Below, in pieces: positions 44,653-56,157 of a DNA stretch of 64,000 nt; position 1 is the first letter of the stretch, and every line of letters begins with the position of its first letter. The DNA lies in the NCBI GenBank assembly GCA_963682175.1, contig OY821771.1, positions 37,468,201 to 37,532,200 of the forward strand. The letters run 5' to 3'. Source of the DNA: Triglochin maritima. Taxonomy: Eukaryota; Streptophyta; Magnoliopsida; Alismatales; Juncaginaceae. Both the position numbers and the translations under genes were made by a program. The notes under the pieces were generated by a model. It was not told where the DNA came from. It ran no database searches and was given only the letters and a program-made list of their open reading frames with translations.

Positions 44653-46430
44653 TGAAAGGAATATGTTCTAAAAGTTTCACTTTAAATGTCTTTTATTATG
44701 AATTAAATGTATTGAACATTTTGTTTATTGATTAATGTATTCGTCTTTTGGAAGTGTTAAGGAAGAGACTCTTGGTCCTTAACTGTAGAACTCTAAAAAA
44801 TAATGGTTTACATAAATCAAAAGTAATTCACAATCATGGTAATTAACATGGAACATTAATTACCGAGTTAAGATTATCGTGTTGGTTAAGAGAAATATTG
44901 TAGCTCTACAAATATTTAACAACATGAGTATATGAAATAGAAAATGGTTCTTTCATATATTGAATTGACCTAACAAATGAAACATTATGGAATTGTATTT
45001 GTGTCATTAATGTTTCATTGTGTCTTTGAATCCTAAGATATGAGACTTATATCTTTTCACACGAGGAGTTTATGAATTAATTATTATCAAAAGTTATCAA
45101 TGAGCATAATGATAAATGTATTAGTTGGTTATACATAACTTGTGATGGAAAAGTTGATATGTCAAAAGATTATCATTGCCCCTCTTAACTAAAGTGATGA
45201 TATTGTTGGCCCCTTGATAAAACAAAATTATATTGCGTACAATGTAACTTGTGTATAGTTACATATTTATAATTAGTTTGAGAGATCAAGAAACGAATAT
45301 ATATTACAAAGATGACACAATTCTACTTTATATAATATTCTCAATATGACGAGTCAACGGATAGACACAAGTGATATAACATATCACTAAATGGATCGTG
45401 TTTGGTTCGAGTGAGCAAAACATTTTTGTTAATTGGATAACTATAATGTGCAACTAGATACCGCTTATAGTTAATGATATAAAGTTTTTATATCATTGCC
45501 AATATAAATTAGATCCTCCTATAGGTCACACCACAGAACTGGAAAATAAGGAATTTTATTTTACATTTTATATAATGTATTTGCGATATATGTGATGAAA
45601 TATTAAAATCAAATATGTCGTGATTACGACATGGTTAAAATTAATAAATTTATATGAGATGTGAATATATTATGAGGTATAATGTTTGAAATTATATATG
45701 ATAATATGTTAGTAATATAATGTGATCCGCAACATTATAAAATATAAATATACTAAAACCCCAAAGATCAGATTTTGTTGGATATTAATCCAAAATATGA
45801 TAAAGACAAAAACGGGTAAAAACGGTAGACCGTTTTGTGGTTCGGTCGTCCGGATGCTGCAGAACGGTCGACTGGACAGAGATCGGCTAACGCGTGGTTC
45901 GATCGAAAACTTCTGGGAGAATATTTTGGAAGATCGGTCGACCGGTGTATGACACAGTCGACCGAAAATTATCAAGAACAATTTTGATAAAGGAACGATC
46001 GACCGGAGTGAGACGTGGTTTGACCGAAAATTATCAGGGACTTTTCCTGATGGAGATTCGGTCAACCGTTTGGCTCACGGTCTGACCGAAATCGTTAGAA
46101 ACTCACCCGTTCGGTCCACTGATTGGTAATTCCGGTCAACTGTTTACGTGTGGTTTTGCGTGAACTAATAAGAGAATTTCTTTGATCATGGGTGGAATTG
46201 TTCTAATTCGGTCAGAGGAGGTTAAGGGATGACTACGTGTCGAAATATGATTGGATTAAAGAAGTTGTTAACAAGGGGTCATGTGCAAGTGTGTTGCACA
46301 TGAAAAGGTTTTGAGGAAGTCCTATAAATAGGACCCTCCTCTCCTCATTGTTAACACATATAAATGCAAAATTCTCCTCTCCATATTTCTCCACCAAATC
46401 TATCCGAAAATTCTATTGTTAGTCGAGTGT
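44653..46430 (+). mobile_element. LTR of family F2 (copy b), 3' end unclear
   Basis: It starts TGAAAGGAATATGTTC and follows 19444-21475 closely through gaagtgttaaggaagag, catggaacattaattaccg, gatatgagacttatatc, gattatcattgcccctctta and ccgcttatag to ctataaatagg (TATA, about 46322) and ctctccatatttctccac. Homology fades after about 46430. A pentamer GTTAA occurs at 44648-44652 and 46503-46507, but the end at 46502 would not be CA, so it may be truncated. Confidence 0.7.
45820..46140. promoter_or_regulatory. Decayed palindrome array, F2 LTR copy b
   Basis: Sites such as cggtagaccg (45822), cggtcgtccgg (45843), cggtcgactgg (45865), cggtcgaccgg (45935), cagtcgaccg (45956) and cggtcaaccg (46061) keep one or both half-sites. 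Pair spacing is again about 20-22 bp. It corresponds in position to 20614-20822 of copy a. Confidence 0.6.
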
Positions 46431-46640
46431 TTTTGGAAAATAAGAATGAGAAATCTTCACTTAAACTCAGTTATACAATTATATTTCAATGTTTCCATTT
46501 AGGTTAACTTATAATTTTTTGACTCGAATGAAAATTATGATGTGATAAATTATTATGACCAATGACGAGACCACATTAACGAAACACTCAATTAACCCTA
46601 GTTGGTTTGCATAGATCGTCGAATATCTACATTAAATTTT
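46431..46640. other. Short unclassified segment between LTRs
   Basis: It contains tgaaaattatgatgtgata and an aattaaccctag segment. Nothing is recognised. Confidence 0.3.
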
Positions 46641-48242
46641 AATTGTGTTGTGGATGTATTTCGTATATTTATTAAGCACGCATGGTACACATTACTCGAG
46701 CTAGAATTTTTGATGGATCCAAACTGCTAGTGAGACATTTGGGGAGGGGATTGTTGCTGTCATTTCTACAAGGGCAAAGAACATTGATGCTTTGGGAAAT
46801 ATTCAATTTCTTAGTTGTTATAAGAACCCAACCCTCACCTCTCTTCCCCAAACCATAACCCCAACGCATTCCTCCCTCACCCTCTTGCTTCCCACAGCAA
46901 CTCCGGAGATGACCCCGACGACGAGGGAGGGGAGTCGTCCCCTTCTCCGACCTTCTTCTTCTCGTGAGGTACTCCATACACCCATGTTTAGGGTCTAGGA
47001 GGTCAGGAAGGTGACGGGAGGGGCCCGAGAGGCCGGCCGGCCGACGGGCTGCACACGGGCTGGTGCTGCGTGCGGACTCACCGAAGTTGCGTCGGAGGCG
47101 CACAACCGCGTGCGGCCATGTGAGCCACGCCACCGCATGATGGTGGTGGCTGCGATGAGCAATCGTGATGGCTTATACCCCTGTACTTTTAATTGTGGAC
47201 TTAGAACTATAATTTCATTATGTCATTTATATGAATATTATAGTCTTGTTAATTATTTACTATTATCTACCTTGTTGGGTTTGTTGACTCGTGTTTCTGG
47301 GGGTAGATTGTGTTTACTCTTTTGCCTTGTGAGATTGTGAGTTTGAGAAAGGTTCGTAGAATCCATTGTCCACCCATGTTGTTACGAGTGGTCGTTGGAG
47401 CGTTGCTCACGGATTCGGACGTGTGGTCGAGTAGTGGAGATGACGTGTGAGGCATGTATGACTAGATGTTAGGGTGTTTCCCTGGTTGTGCGGTTCGGAA
47501 ATGTCCACCCACGTTGTGACGAGTGACCATTAGGGAGCGTTGATCACGGGCTCGGGCGTGCAATCGACTTCCGAAGCCGAATGTGGAACTGGTCAGCTCA
47601 CCAGCGTTGTGACGGGTGGCCGTTAGGGAGCGTTGCTTACGGGCTCGAGCGTGTGATTGGAGTAGAGCATTGCCTTGTGGGCCGGATGCGTGGTCTTGTC
47701 GATGGTGCACGCTCGACCTGGCTGGGCGCGTGGTTGCCTTGGACGCGTGATAGTTCTGTCGTGAGATCGGGTTGAGTGTTACCTTGTGGGTTGGATGCAC
47801 GGCGGGGGTCGAGGTGCACGCTCGGCCTCGCTGGGCGCGTGACTTCCTTGGAACACGAGACCAATGTGAGCCGTCAGGGACGGCTAGACCTTGTTTGGTG
47901 TCGGGTTAGGGTGGTGTACTGGGTCTTGTTTTGAGACTCAGGCATGTCTGTTCGTGTGTAGGTGGGATGCGGTAGGTGACTGACTGGAGGCGACTTGGGC
48001 ATGGGACACGTGGACTGGATATGTTGAACTCGGTTGTCATGTATTTGTTTTCCTACTCCTCTTAGTAGTTATGTAGTAGGTTTCAGATTGCTTATATTTC
48101 CCTTCCTTATTGTACCTTAACTTCATATTATTATATATTTTAAATTGAGGTCTCGAGTTGGTTATTTCAGTTAATGTCCTTTTTCTCTTCCTTTTAGTGT
48201 TGTACTCATTGTTGTGTCCCGAGTACGGATGAGGGGTGTTGC
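46641..48242 (+). mobile_element. Tekay-like LTR, plus orientation (5' end uncertain)
   Basis: It ends in gaggggtgttgca directly before a PBS-like TTGGTATCATAGC at 48247. Internal repeats of gttgtgacgagtggcc/cgttagggagcgttg at 47380-47660 are seen. 46800-47240 is homologous in inverse orientation to 49080-50030 (gccacgccaccgc versus gcggtggcgtggc; gtacttttaattgtg versus caatcaaaagtac). The gag that follows fits the Tekay/Del chromovirus type. The left limit is approximate. Confidence 0.55.
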
Positions 48243-48246
48243 AGCT

Positions 48247-48259
48247 TGGTATCATAGCT
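48247..48259 (+). other. Primer binding site of the Tekay-like element
   Basis: TTGGTATCATAGC is a one-base variant of the initiator-Met tRNA PBS (TGGTATCAGAGC), four bases after the LTR end. Confidence 0.65.
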
Positions 48260-48379
48260 CAGGTCAGTCTATTCACGTACAACCCAAGTTGGGACCTTCG
48301 GACGCAGTCCCATTAGTTATTTGTGTTTTGAGGTTTTGTGTTTTGTTTGCCAGATACCGCCCCGTCGAGGTGCAAGATT

Positions 48380-48945
48380 GAGGCAGGTGGACCCCTCCCC
48401 ACCCAGTTCGTAGGGTGAGGACGAGCAAGCGGTTCGTCACCAGTTAGAGCGCTTAGGCGCATTTATGGAGGAGCACGCCAGGAGGCCTCTGCATGAGAAT
48501 AGGGGCAAGATTCTATATCGCTTTATGCGGCAACACCTACCGACCTTTGTTGGAGGTACAGACCCAGAGGCAGCGAAGGATTTGATTTTCAGGATCTAGC
48601 AGATTTTTGAGGTGATTGCTTGTCTGCCTGAGCGGCAGGAGGGGCTGGCCACGTACATTTTTCAGTGTATTGGTGATCAGTTGGTGGAGGTCTACTATCG
48701 CAGTGGTCTTTGGAGGTGCGACCGCGATCAGCTGGGAGGATTTTCTGGGGGAGTTCAGGAAGAAGTATTTTCCGCAGCACGTTCGTGATCGTTTGAGGTG
48801 TGAGTTTCTATCACTTCAGCAGGGCGATCTGAGCTTGGATCAGTATATCTACTAGTTCAATTCTCTCGAGTGATACTGTGCGGAGATTTTTAGTACGCCC
48901 GAGCAGAGGGAGATAAAGTTTATTGAGGGACTTTAACAACCACTT
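48380..48945 (+). pseudogene. Tekay-like gag relic
   Basis: Across frames it reads QHLPTFVGGTDPEAAKDL (gag entry motif PPTFxGGxDPxxAxxW), IFEVIACLPERQEGLATYIF, then WEDFLGEFRKKYFPQHVRDR and FLSLQQGDLSLDQYIY, then LKFIEGL. These are ordered blocks of Tekay/Del gag. Stops at about 48597 (TAG), 48853 (TAG) and several frameshifts break it. No zinc knuckle, protease or RT follows; the sequence changes to the inverted LTR at about 49060. Confidence 0.75.
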
Positions 48946-49064
48946 TCTGCTCGACACTGGAGGACGCACATTGTAGTGCGATGACTTTGGATGCTGAGTA
49001 CCCGAGTCGCACCCAGGAGAGCAAGGGGTTTGGTGGCGGTACAGATCGGATCGGTAGGGGCAAT

Positions 49065-50045
49065 AACAAATATATAGCAATTAATCCAACAAGATATATA
49101 GCAAGAACAAATAAACAAGAATATAAAATCACAAAAGCAGCGTAATGAATTTATAGCTCTAATCTCACAATCAAAAGTACAAGGGTATAAGTGTAGTTTT
49201 ACCAAAATTCCAAACAAAACATAATTCTCATAAATTCAGGGGAAAAATAGTAAATTTCCCAATTAATAAAAATTCTACAAATATATAGAATCCAAGGAAA
49301 AGTGAGAAATTCCCTAAATTAAATAATTTTCCACAATTATAGAAAAATCTAAGGTTTATTCGGCAATTGACCCAAATATTATTCATTTACTCAAATACAA
49401 ACAAGTGTAGGGGTTTCCAACAATTATTCCAATCATTAATCAATCAAACAATTACAATTAATTTCAGGATTTCCAATGCAATTTATCTGATAATTAACTA
49501 TTTAACCAAATACAATTATCACAAGATTTATTCTATAATTAACCTAGATTAATTTATATAACTAAATATTCATAAAAACCAAGGTTTCTTTGCAATTAAT
49601 CCACCTATTAAACAACTAACCAAAATACAACTAAACAGAAGGGTAAAATGCAAAATACCCAACATCAACACAAACCACACCCCAAGCCTTAGCCGCCACC
49701 GACGATTGTGGCCGACCATCGCAACCACCGCCACCGCGCGGTGGCGTGGCTTACATGGCCGCGCGCGGCTGCTGCGCCGGAGGTGCAACTCTGGCCGGCC
49801 CGCATGCTGCGCCAGAGCCCCTCCCCTCACCTTCCCGACCCCCTAAACCCTAAACACGGGTGGACGACGTACCTTGTCGGAATCGCCATTGTGCCGTCGT
49901 GTCAGAGCCCTCACGCATTGCCAGAGCTCCTCGTGACCGCCCTCGTTGCCGGAGTTGCTCGAGGAGGAGGAAGGAAGGAGAGGAAAGTGAGGGTGAGATG
50001 GGTTTAGGGTTAAAGGATTTGGGGAGATAGAGAAGAGGGGTTAAT
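49065..50045 (-). mobile_element. Tekay-like LTR, minus orientation
   Basis: The minus strand matches the plus-oriented LTR at 46800-47240: the GC-rich coding-like block with ggtggcgtggc and gacgacgtacc, then tacaagggtataagtg and atatattcttgtt-type text. It lies tail-to-tail with the gag relic. It may be the 3' LTR portion of a separate insertion or an inverted rearrangement. Limits are approximate. Confidence 0.5.
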
Positions 50046-50681
50046 AGATAAGCTACAAATTGATTAGCTCCGTTGAAATTTTTGTAGCTGTGTATAAACT
50101 TGTATGTTGTAACGTGAACATCCAGAAATCATGATGAAGGGTGTAATATACAAAATTGAAAGAGAACCTTCCTTAAAAGAAGTTAATTGCAAACTAAAGG
50201 ATGATGATCTTTGTACTAATCACTTTGTAACACGAAAAATCAAAGATGACACTAGACAACTTACAATTTTTTATTTTGTTGACAACTTAAATTTTCCTTT
50301 TATGATTTTTACATATTTAACCCGTAGTATCATTTTTTAGCTCTTTCTTTGTTTGTTTCATGATATTTGTGCTTTTTTTTGCTTGTTTGTCGCTTAAAAA
50401 CATTGAAATTTCCAAAATATTCACTCGAAAAGGTGTATTTGCTTGACGATTCTTAAAAAAACTCATATTTGCTTATCCTAACGAAAACTCATGCTACTAT
50501 ATTATTTTATTTGAAAATTTATAAATTCAATCCTGAACGATCTAGAAATTACTAGAATCTCTATTTGGTAATAGATTTGGCAAAACTTATTGTCTCTCTA
50601 TGTTCTCTCTATGATCACATCATTTCTCTCTTTTTTCTATTTTTTTTACCAAAATATTTACTGGACTGCTAAACGTCACCC
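50046..50681. other. AT-rich intergenic DNA
   Basis: Nothing recognised. Confidence 0.4.
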
Positions 50682-52277
50682 GTAAATTACTTAAATCGTC
50701 GTACCAATTACCATTTTGCCATTATCTCATTTCTATTTATATATCTCTTCATTCCACTATCCTACCATAACTCTATCTTCATCTTCCTCATAATCATCAA
50801 AAATAATGTCTCAGAGGTCAGGAAAGAGTCACCGGACGCCCCGGTGCACTCGAATACGGTAAAATTTCCAATTTATTTTAAGTTTAAAAAAAATCGAGGA
50901 GGCGTCCGCGGAAGCCCCCCAAAGGGGTGGGTGCCCGCGGGAGCATGATTTTCCTCCACTTTCCACACTTCAAATTCGCTGCCAATTGTTTTTTCTTGCC
51001 GAATACGTGGTATGCGTAGTTGTATACGTCTTTGTTGATATGTCAGGTGCAAAGTAAATGAGCAGAGTCAAGAAAAACCTTCCTTAGTATAAGGCTTAAC
51101 TCCAAGTTCGTTATTATTGCAGTTGGGCTGACAATACTGCATAACAAATCTCGCAACTTCTCTAATACCCACTGGTAACTACGCTCGGTCTCATCATTCA
51201 TAATTGCATAGCCGATAAGGAAGTTCATGTTTGTTGGTGTCACCTCAACCATCTCGAACAAAGGCATCTTGTACTTGTTCGTTTTGTACGTCGAATCCAT
51301 GCAAATTACCGAAGGGTATGCACGTAACAACTTAAATGACATCGGATGTGCCAAGAATGTGTGAGTGACGATATTAGTTTCTTCATCCGCTAGAATCCAA
51401 TACAAGTACTGATACTGCTCTGCCTGAGACAGAAACTGTTGAGCGGTATTCCTGTCTTCAGATTTCACCTGTCTCATGTACTCTCTACAGTTATAAATGT
51501 GTCTCTGATTCAGATTACCCTCCGGGAATTTCTCATTTACCGCCAACAAGATGTTACGTGGTTTCGGTTGTGTCTTAGTCATCTCACGAACAATTTTCTT
51601 AACCCCATGCGTAAGACCGCTGATCTGTCGGTGACCCTCTGGATAAACTGCAAGTATGTGGTTGTGCTGACCATGAGAACTATCAGAAACTACGACTCAT
51701 TCATAATGTCCCGTCGCTCGACCACCTTTATCAAAAAACGACACCCACAACCCTTTCTTTTCGTGTTCCTCCGTACTGCAATATTCATATCCCGACAACT
51801 AATTTTCTTTCTGCGATCACATCTCAGATAACAATTCATCTGACTATCTGCTTGTGGTTTATAGGATGATACTACCCAAAAAAACTCGACTCCGATGACA
51901 ACTTGTTTCACCCATATTATCGCGTCATCGGTTGTTTCAAATATTTGCTGACTTACAAAAAGTTCATTGTAATCTACCACGTCACCACCGAAATCTTGCA
52001 ACAGAACTTGAAATAATTTGAAATAACACAACATATAAAATTAAAATAAAATAAAATTGGGCGTCTGGCTAGGACGCCCGAGGTGGAAAAAATAATTTGA
52101 TGGTCTTACTTGACCAGATCCAAACGTTTCGTCAGACATTTTCGTGGTATTGGTACTGGACCACTGATATAGTGAGAAATACTGAGACAAAAGTCTTAGT
52201 TTAAGAAACGGGACGAAATGAATATTAAATGAATTATAAAGGATAAAAGAGTAATTGAGACGGTTTAGTAAAAAACC
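50682..52277. mobile_element. Internally deleted MULE (MULE-2), relative of MULE-1
   Basis: The left end starts GTAAATTACTTAAATCG; the right end, reverse-complemented, starts GGTTTTTTACTAAACCG. The ATG-headed PMD exon 1 (50804, MSQRSGKSHRTP, intact donor gGTAAAA) is retained, but the PMD body and transposase C-terminus are gone: the sequence jumps from about 50945 to the transposase Y-A-Y-H-V-F-G-K segment. AACGTC occurs just outside both ends (50671-50680 and 52279-52284), possibly the rest of a 9-bp TSD. It ends about 180 bp upstream of the AcOAT start codon. Confidence 0.75.
50985..52139 (-). pseudogene. FAR1-type transposase of MULE-2, C-terminally deleted
   Basis: Exon 1 from ATG 52139 (MSDETFGSGQ) ends at a GTAAGA donor. 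Exon 2 begins near 52010 (VLLQDFGGDVVDYNELF) and carries a FAR1-like DNA-binding region (MNCYLRCDRRKKISCRDMNI, CGCRFLIKVVERRD), then GQHNHILAVYPEGHRQISGL across a frame join, RHIYNCREYMRQVKS, WILADEETNIVTHTFLAHP, ICMDSTYKTNKYKMPLFEMV, NMNFLIGYAIM and AIITNLELSL. The second catalytic Asp of TDRE-type motifs is Asn here. The frame ends at a TGA in the CTWH motif (HLLCT*HINK), the same stop as in MULE-1. Better preserved than MULE-1 in the FAR1 half. Confidence 0.8.
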
Positions 52278-52458
52278 AACGTCTAATATCAACTCCCAAT
52301 ATTCACTGAGAGAAGAAGAAAAATGAAGTTATTTGTATACCCTTCAATATTTTCGTAACAGTTGAAGACTTGGTGACAACAAGCTTGAACTGAACCAAAA
52401 AAAGAAAACCCACTTCAAACCCCGAACCTCAAACCCCATTTTCCGTTAGGGCTCGAAG
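52278..52458 (+). promoter_or_regulatory. Short AcOAT upstream region bounded by MULE-2
   Basis: Only about 180 bp separate the MULE-2 end from the AcOAT ATG. The promoter of AcOAT must lie here and/or inside the MULE. No clear TATA box is seen between them; aaaacccacttcaaaccccgaacc looks like leader. Confidence 0.4.
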
Positions 52459-55184
52459 ATGTCGACCATCTTGTCCAACCCCATCGCCCCGTCTCCCCAC
52501 CTTCCTCTCCTTCGCCGCCGCCGCCACCTCCCCCTCCACCCCTCCGCCGCCGTCTCCACCCTCCGCACCTGGACCTCCGCGGAGGCCATCGAGGCGGAGG
52601 CGCGGCTGCTTGTCCCCACCTACAAGAGGGCCCCACTGGTCATCCAGAGAGGGAAGGGGTGCGTCGTGTACGACCTGGACGGGAAAGAGTACCTCGACTT
52701 GACGGCGGGGATCGCCGTCAACGCGCTGGGGCACGGGGATAAGGACTGGGTGGCCGCCGTGGTGGAGCAGGCAAGGGAGCTCGCGCACGTTAGCAATGTC
52801 TACTACTCCGTCCCGCAGGTGAGAGAGATTTTGTAGTGGATTTTGTTAAAAGATGAAGGTTTGAGTTAAGTTGTTGTGGATGTCTTTGGATTTTCCGCCA
52901 ATTTTTTTTTCTATAAAAACTTTTGTGGTTGTGTTTTGAATATGGACGTGTTAAGGTTTTGGTTTGGTTGTTGAGAATTGCGTGCATGTGGTTCTTTGAA
53001 TTTTGGTTAGTGAATGTTATTTATTTTTCTTTTAAGAGCATTTGAGTTGAGTTTTTAATATCTTGATGCGGCACTTAAACCATGTGTGTAACATTGGATC
53101 CACTAGTGGTTGTGTTTCAGATGGAGTAGATTTTGTAGCCTACTTGTCAGTCCTACCAGTCTACCACCTTTGGCTTTGTTAATGGTTCGCTGCCTTTTCA
53201 TTGATTTTGTTGTTCTGGTAACTTTAGAAGTTAGTCTCTCCATGGGAGTCGATTGTTTGACAAAAGATTTGCAATGTGTCTAGACAGTTTTGGAATTTTA
53301 AGATCAAGTTTTTAACGTTACTGAAAATCTATTATGGTATACACATGTAATTTGAGATGATTTCTGTCATGTGTCATTTAAGTTAGTTTATTTTGGAAAA
53401 TCATGGTACTGTTAATTCTGCTTGACCCGTGAATACGTAGTTGTTTAACTGTGGAATCAGTTTTCAGGTTAAAGTCATTTTGTAAGCAATCAAATCTTGC
53501 AACACTGTGCTCAAATTGGTTAACCAACCACATTGTTTGGTTATGGAATTCAAGTGACCGAGGAAATGTATGGTTGGTTAGTCCATGAGCTGTCATTTTG
53601 GTGATTTGAGAAATTTAGAGAGCAAGGAAACTCTTTGTAGTTCCGTGATTGTTGAAGTTGAATACAGTTTCCATCAGCAGCATTCATTAATGGATCTTAA
53701 AACCCTGTTTTTTTCTGTTTTCTGCTTATTTATTAAGCATCCCTATCAAAGACATGTCCATATGTGTGTTAGCACCTCCATTCTATAGTCATGATAGTTC
53801 AACAATGGGCACATTTGTAAGTTGTAACCAACAAACATACTTTCCTATCCTAACTTGGTCTTCATAGTTGAATACGGTTCATCTCCAGTTCCATCTTTCT
53901 CAATTATTTTCAGTTTCCATTGTCATTATGAAATTGCTGAGTTAATCATCATGCAGCTTGAGCTAGCAGAATGGTTGGTTGGCTCTTCTTTCGCTGATCG
54001 TGTCTTCTTTACAAACTCCGGTACAGAAGCAAACGAGGCAGCTATTAAATTTTCTCGAAAGTTTCAAAAATTTATGCACCCTCAAGCAAAAGAAACTGCG
54101 ACAGAATTCATCGCATTCACAAATTGTTTTCATGGAAGAACAATAGGCGCCCTTAGTCTTACGAGTAAAGAGAACTATAGAACACCCTTTGAACCTCTCA
54201 TGCCTGGGGCTTCGTTTGTAGAATTTGGGAATATTGAAGAAGCGAGAAAGGCAATCAGACCTGGCAAAACAGCAGCAGTTTTTGTGGAGCCTGCTCAGGG
54301 TGAAGGTGGCATATACAGAGCAGAAAGAGAGTTTCTGCAGGCACTTCGTGATGCTTGTGATAATGCTGGGGCTCTTCTGGTCTTTGATGAGGTATGTAGC
54401 TTTATACATTTCCTGATATCATTTTTGTTACAGTTAAATAGTTAATTACAATATCACAATTTTTTGTTGTTGTAAAACACATTTTCTGAAAGGTGCATGA
54501 CAATCTTTCTTCCAGTTTGTTATCGTATCCATTTGTATTACCTTTTCCATTCGCATTTTGTCGCCGAGTTATTCATTTTGTTTGCTAGGAGCCTAGGAGT
54601 ACATTATACAATCATTAATTTATCATCCATTGAAACCCCAGGTTCAATGTGGATTAGGCAGAACTGGACGGCTGTGGGCACACGAGCTTTATGGGGTCTA
54701 CCCAGATATAATGACACTTGCAAAGCCTCTAGCCGGAGGCCTGCCGATCGGTGCCGTCCTGACCACTGATAGGGTATCGTCGGCCATCAGTTATGGGGAT
54801 CATGGCAGCACATTTGCAGGTGGTCCTCTGGTTTGCCATGCCGCTCTGTCTGTGGTAAACAAGATTCAAGACCCTCGCTTTTTGGAAAGTGTATCCCGCA
54901 AAGGTGAATACATGAAAGAACTGGTTGTTCAGAAACTACAAGGAAACCCACATGTCAAAGAGGTCCGAGGAGTTGGTCTCTTTGTTGGAATCGAGCTGGA
55001 TGTAGCTGCATCATCTTTAGTCAGTGCTTGCCAACATTCTGGTCTATTGGTTTTGACCGCGGGTAAAGGTAATATTGTGAGGCTCGTGCCTCCGCTAATC
55101 ATATCAGAGGATGAAATAGAGCGCAGTGTGGAGATTCTGGTGAAGTGTATGCCTGCTTTGGATAGTTCTGCAGCCTCAACTTGA
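52459..55184 (+). CDS. WIN1: Acetylornithine aminotransferase, plastid type
   Basis: A PLP-dependent class III aminotransferase that makes N-acetylornithine from N-acetylglutamate semialdehyde in arginine synthesis. Exons 52459-52818, 53957-54391 and 54642-55184, all phase 0 with GT/AG introns, give 445 aa, close to the plant norm of about 455. Residues 1-40 are rich in Ser, Pro, Leu and Arg with no acidic residue, a probable plastid transit peptide. Conserved blocks: [33 protein letters not shown] (137-152), [34 protein letters not shown] joined to VQCGLGRTG across intron 2 (PLP Asp 264), [14 protein letters not shown] with the PLP lysine at 293, and [16 protein letters not shown]. Start choice: the first in-frame ATG, giving the transit peptide. 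Exon 1 is very GC-rich, the rest not. Confidence 0.96.
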
Positions 55185-55489
55185 TCAAGAAATCTACTCT
55201 CCCTTTGTACCAGTACCATGTAATGAAGCAATTTAATTTATCTGGCCACATGAATTGTCATCTAGAATAATAATGCGTCTATGTAGCCTCAACGCTTAGT
55301 AGTTAGTTCTGCTACTGTCATTTTGAACAGTCATTTTGCATTTATGTTAAATCTGAGTTTTGAATTTTAAATTTAACATCTGCAGGCTGAATTAAAGTTC
55401 ACGATTATAAATGAAATGTTAAGGTTAGGCTATTAAGTAGCCAGGGAAATGTAAAATAAGTTGTGGTAGTTGAATCTAGGAATTTTTTT

Positions 55490-56157
55490 CAAAATAATCA
55501 AAAAAAAAAAAAAAAGAAAAATATGCACTTCAGAAATTTAATTAACAAAGTATGCACATTGAAAAACGGCACCACAGGTGCCGTTTTCATTAAGTAAAAA
55601 CGGCACTGTAGATGTCGTTTTTACCCTTAATGAAAATGGCATCAGTGATGTCGTTTTTACTTGGGCAAATTTTTTCTTGGTTTCGAGATGTCGTTTTTAT
55701 TTAATACATGTTGAACTAGAAACAGGTCGGTCGGGGGTCTCGCTCACCGGTGAGCGAACGACGTTCCACCTCGCCGGTGAGGTGGCGGGGTTGCAAGGGG
55801 GCAGCGCCCCCTGGAAATTTTTTGAATCTTCAAATTGTTTGATCTGGAAATTTTTGAATCTTCAAAAATTTCCAGATCAAACAATTTGAAGATCCAATGA
55901 GCGAGACCCCCGACCGACCCGTTTCTAGTTCAACATGTATTAAATAAAAACGACATCTCGAAACCAAGAAAAAATTTGCCCAAGTAAAAACGGCATCACT
56001 GATGCCGTTTTCATTAAGGGTAAAAACGACATCTACAATGCCGTTTTTACTTAATGAAAACGGCACCTGTGGTGCCGTTTTTCAACGTGCATATTTTGCC
56101 AATTAAGTTTCTGAAGTGCATATTTTTCCAATTTTTTATTTTTTTTTGATTATTTTG
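55490..56157. mobile_element. Foldback element with 9-bp TSD AATTTTTTT
   Basis: AATTTTTTT flanks the element exactly (55481-55489 and 56158-56166). The left end CAAAATAATCAAAAAAA is mirrored by TTTTTTTGATTATTTTG on the right. Almost the whole 668 bp is one large inverted repeat (arms about 55490-55740 and 55870-56157), with the centre near 55860 and a roughly 70-bp insert in the left arm holding ACCGGTGAGCGAACG and GGGGGCAGCGCCCCC. A 9-bp TSD and long arms suggest a Mutator-type foldback MITE. No protein is encoded; the ORFs at 55578-55889 and 55830-56066 mirror each other because of the repeat. It sits about 300 bp after the AcOAT stop. Confidence 0.85.

Noticed and set aside
52415..52788. 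Minus-strand frames opposite AcOAT exon 1
   Set aside because: Arg/Gly-rich shadows of the GC-rich coding exon.
55578..55889. Two near-identical proteins on opposite strands (55578-55889 and 55830-56066)
   Set aside because: They are the two arms of the foldback element read on opposite strands.
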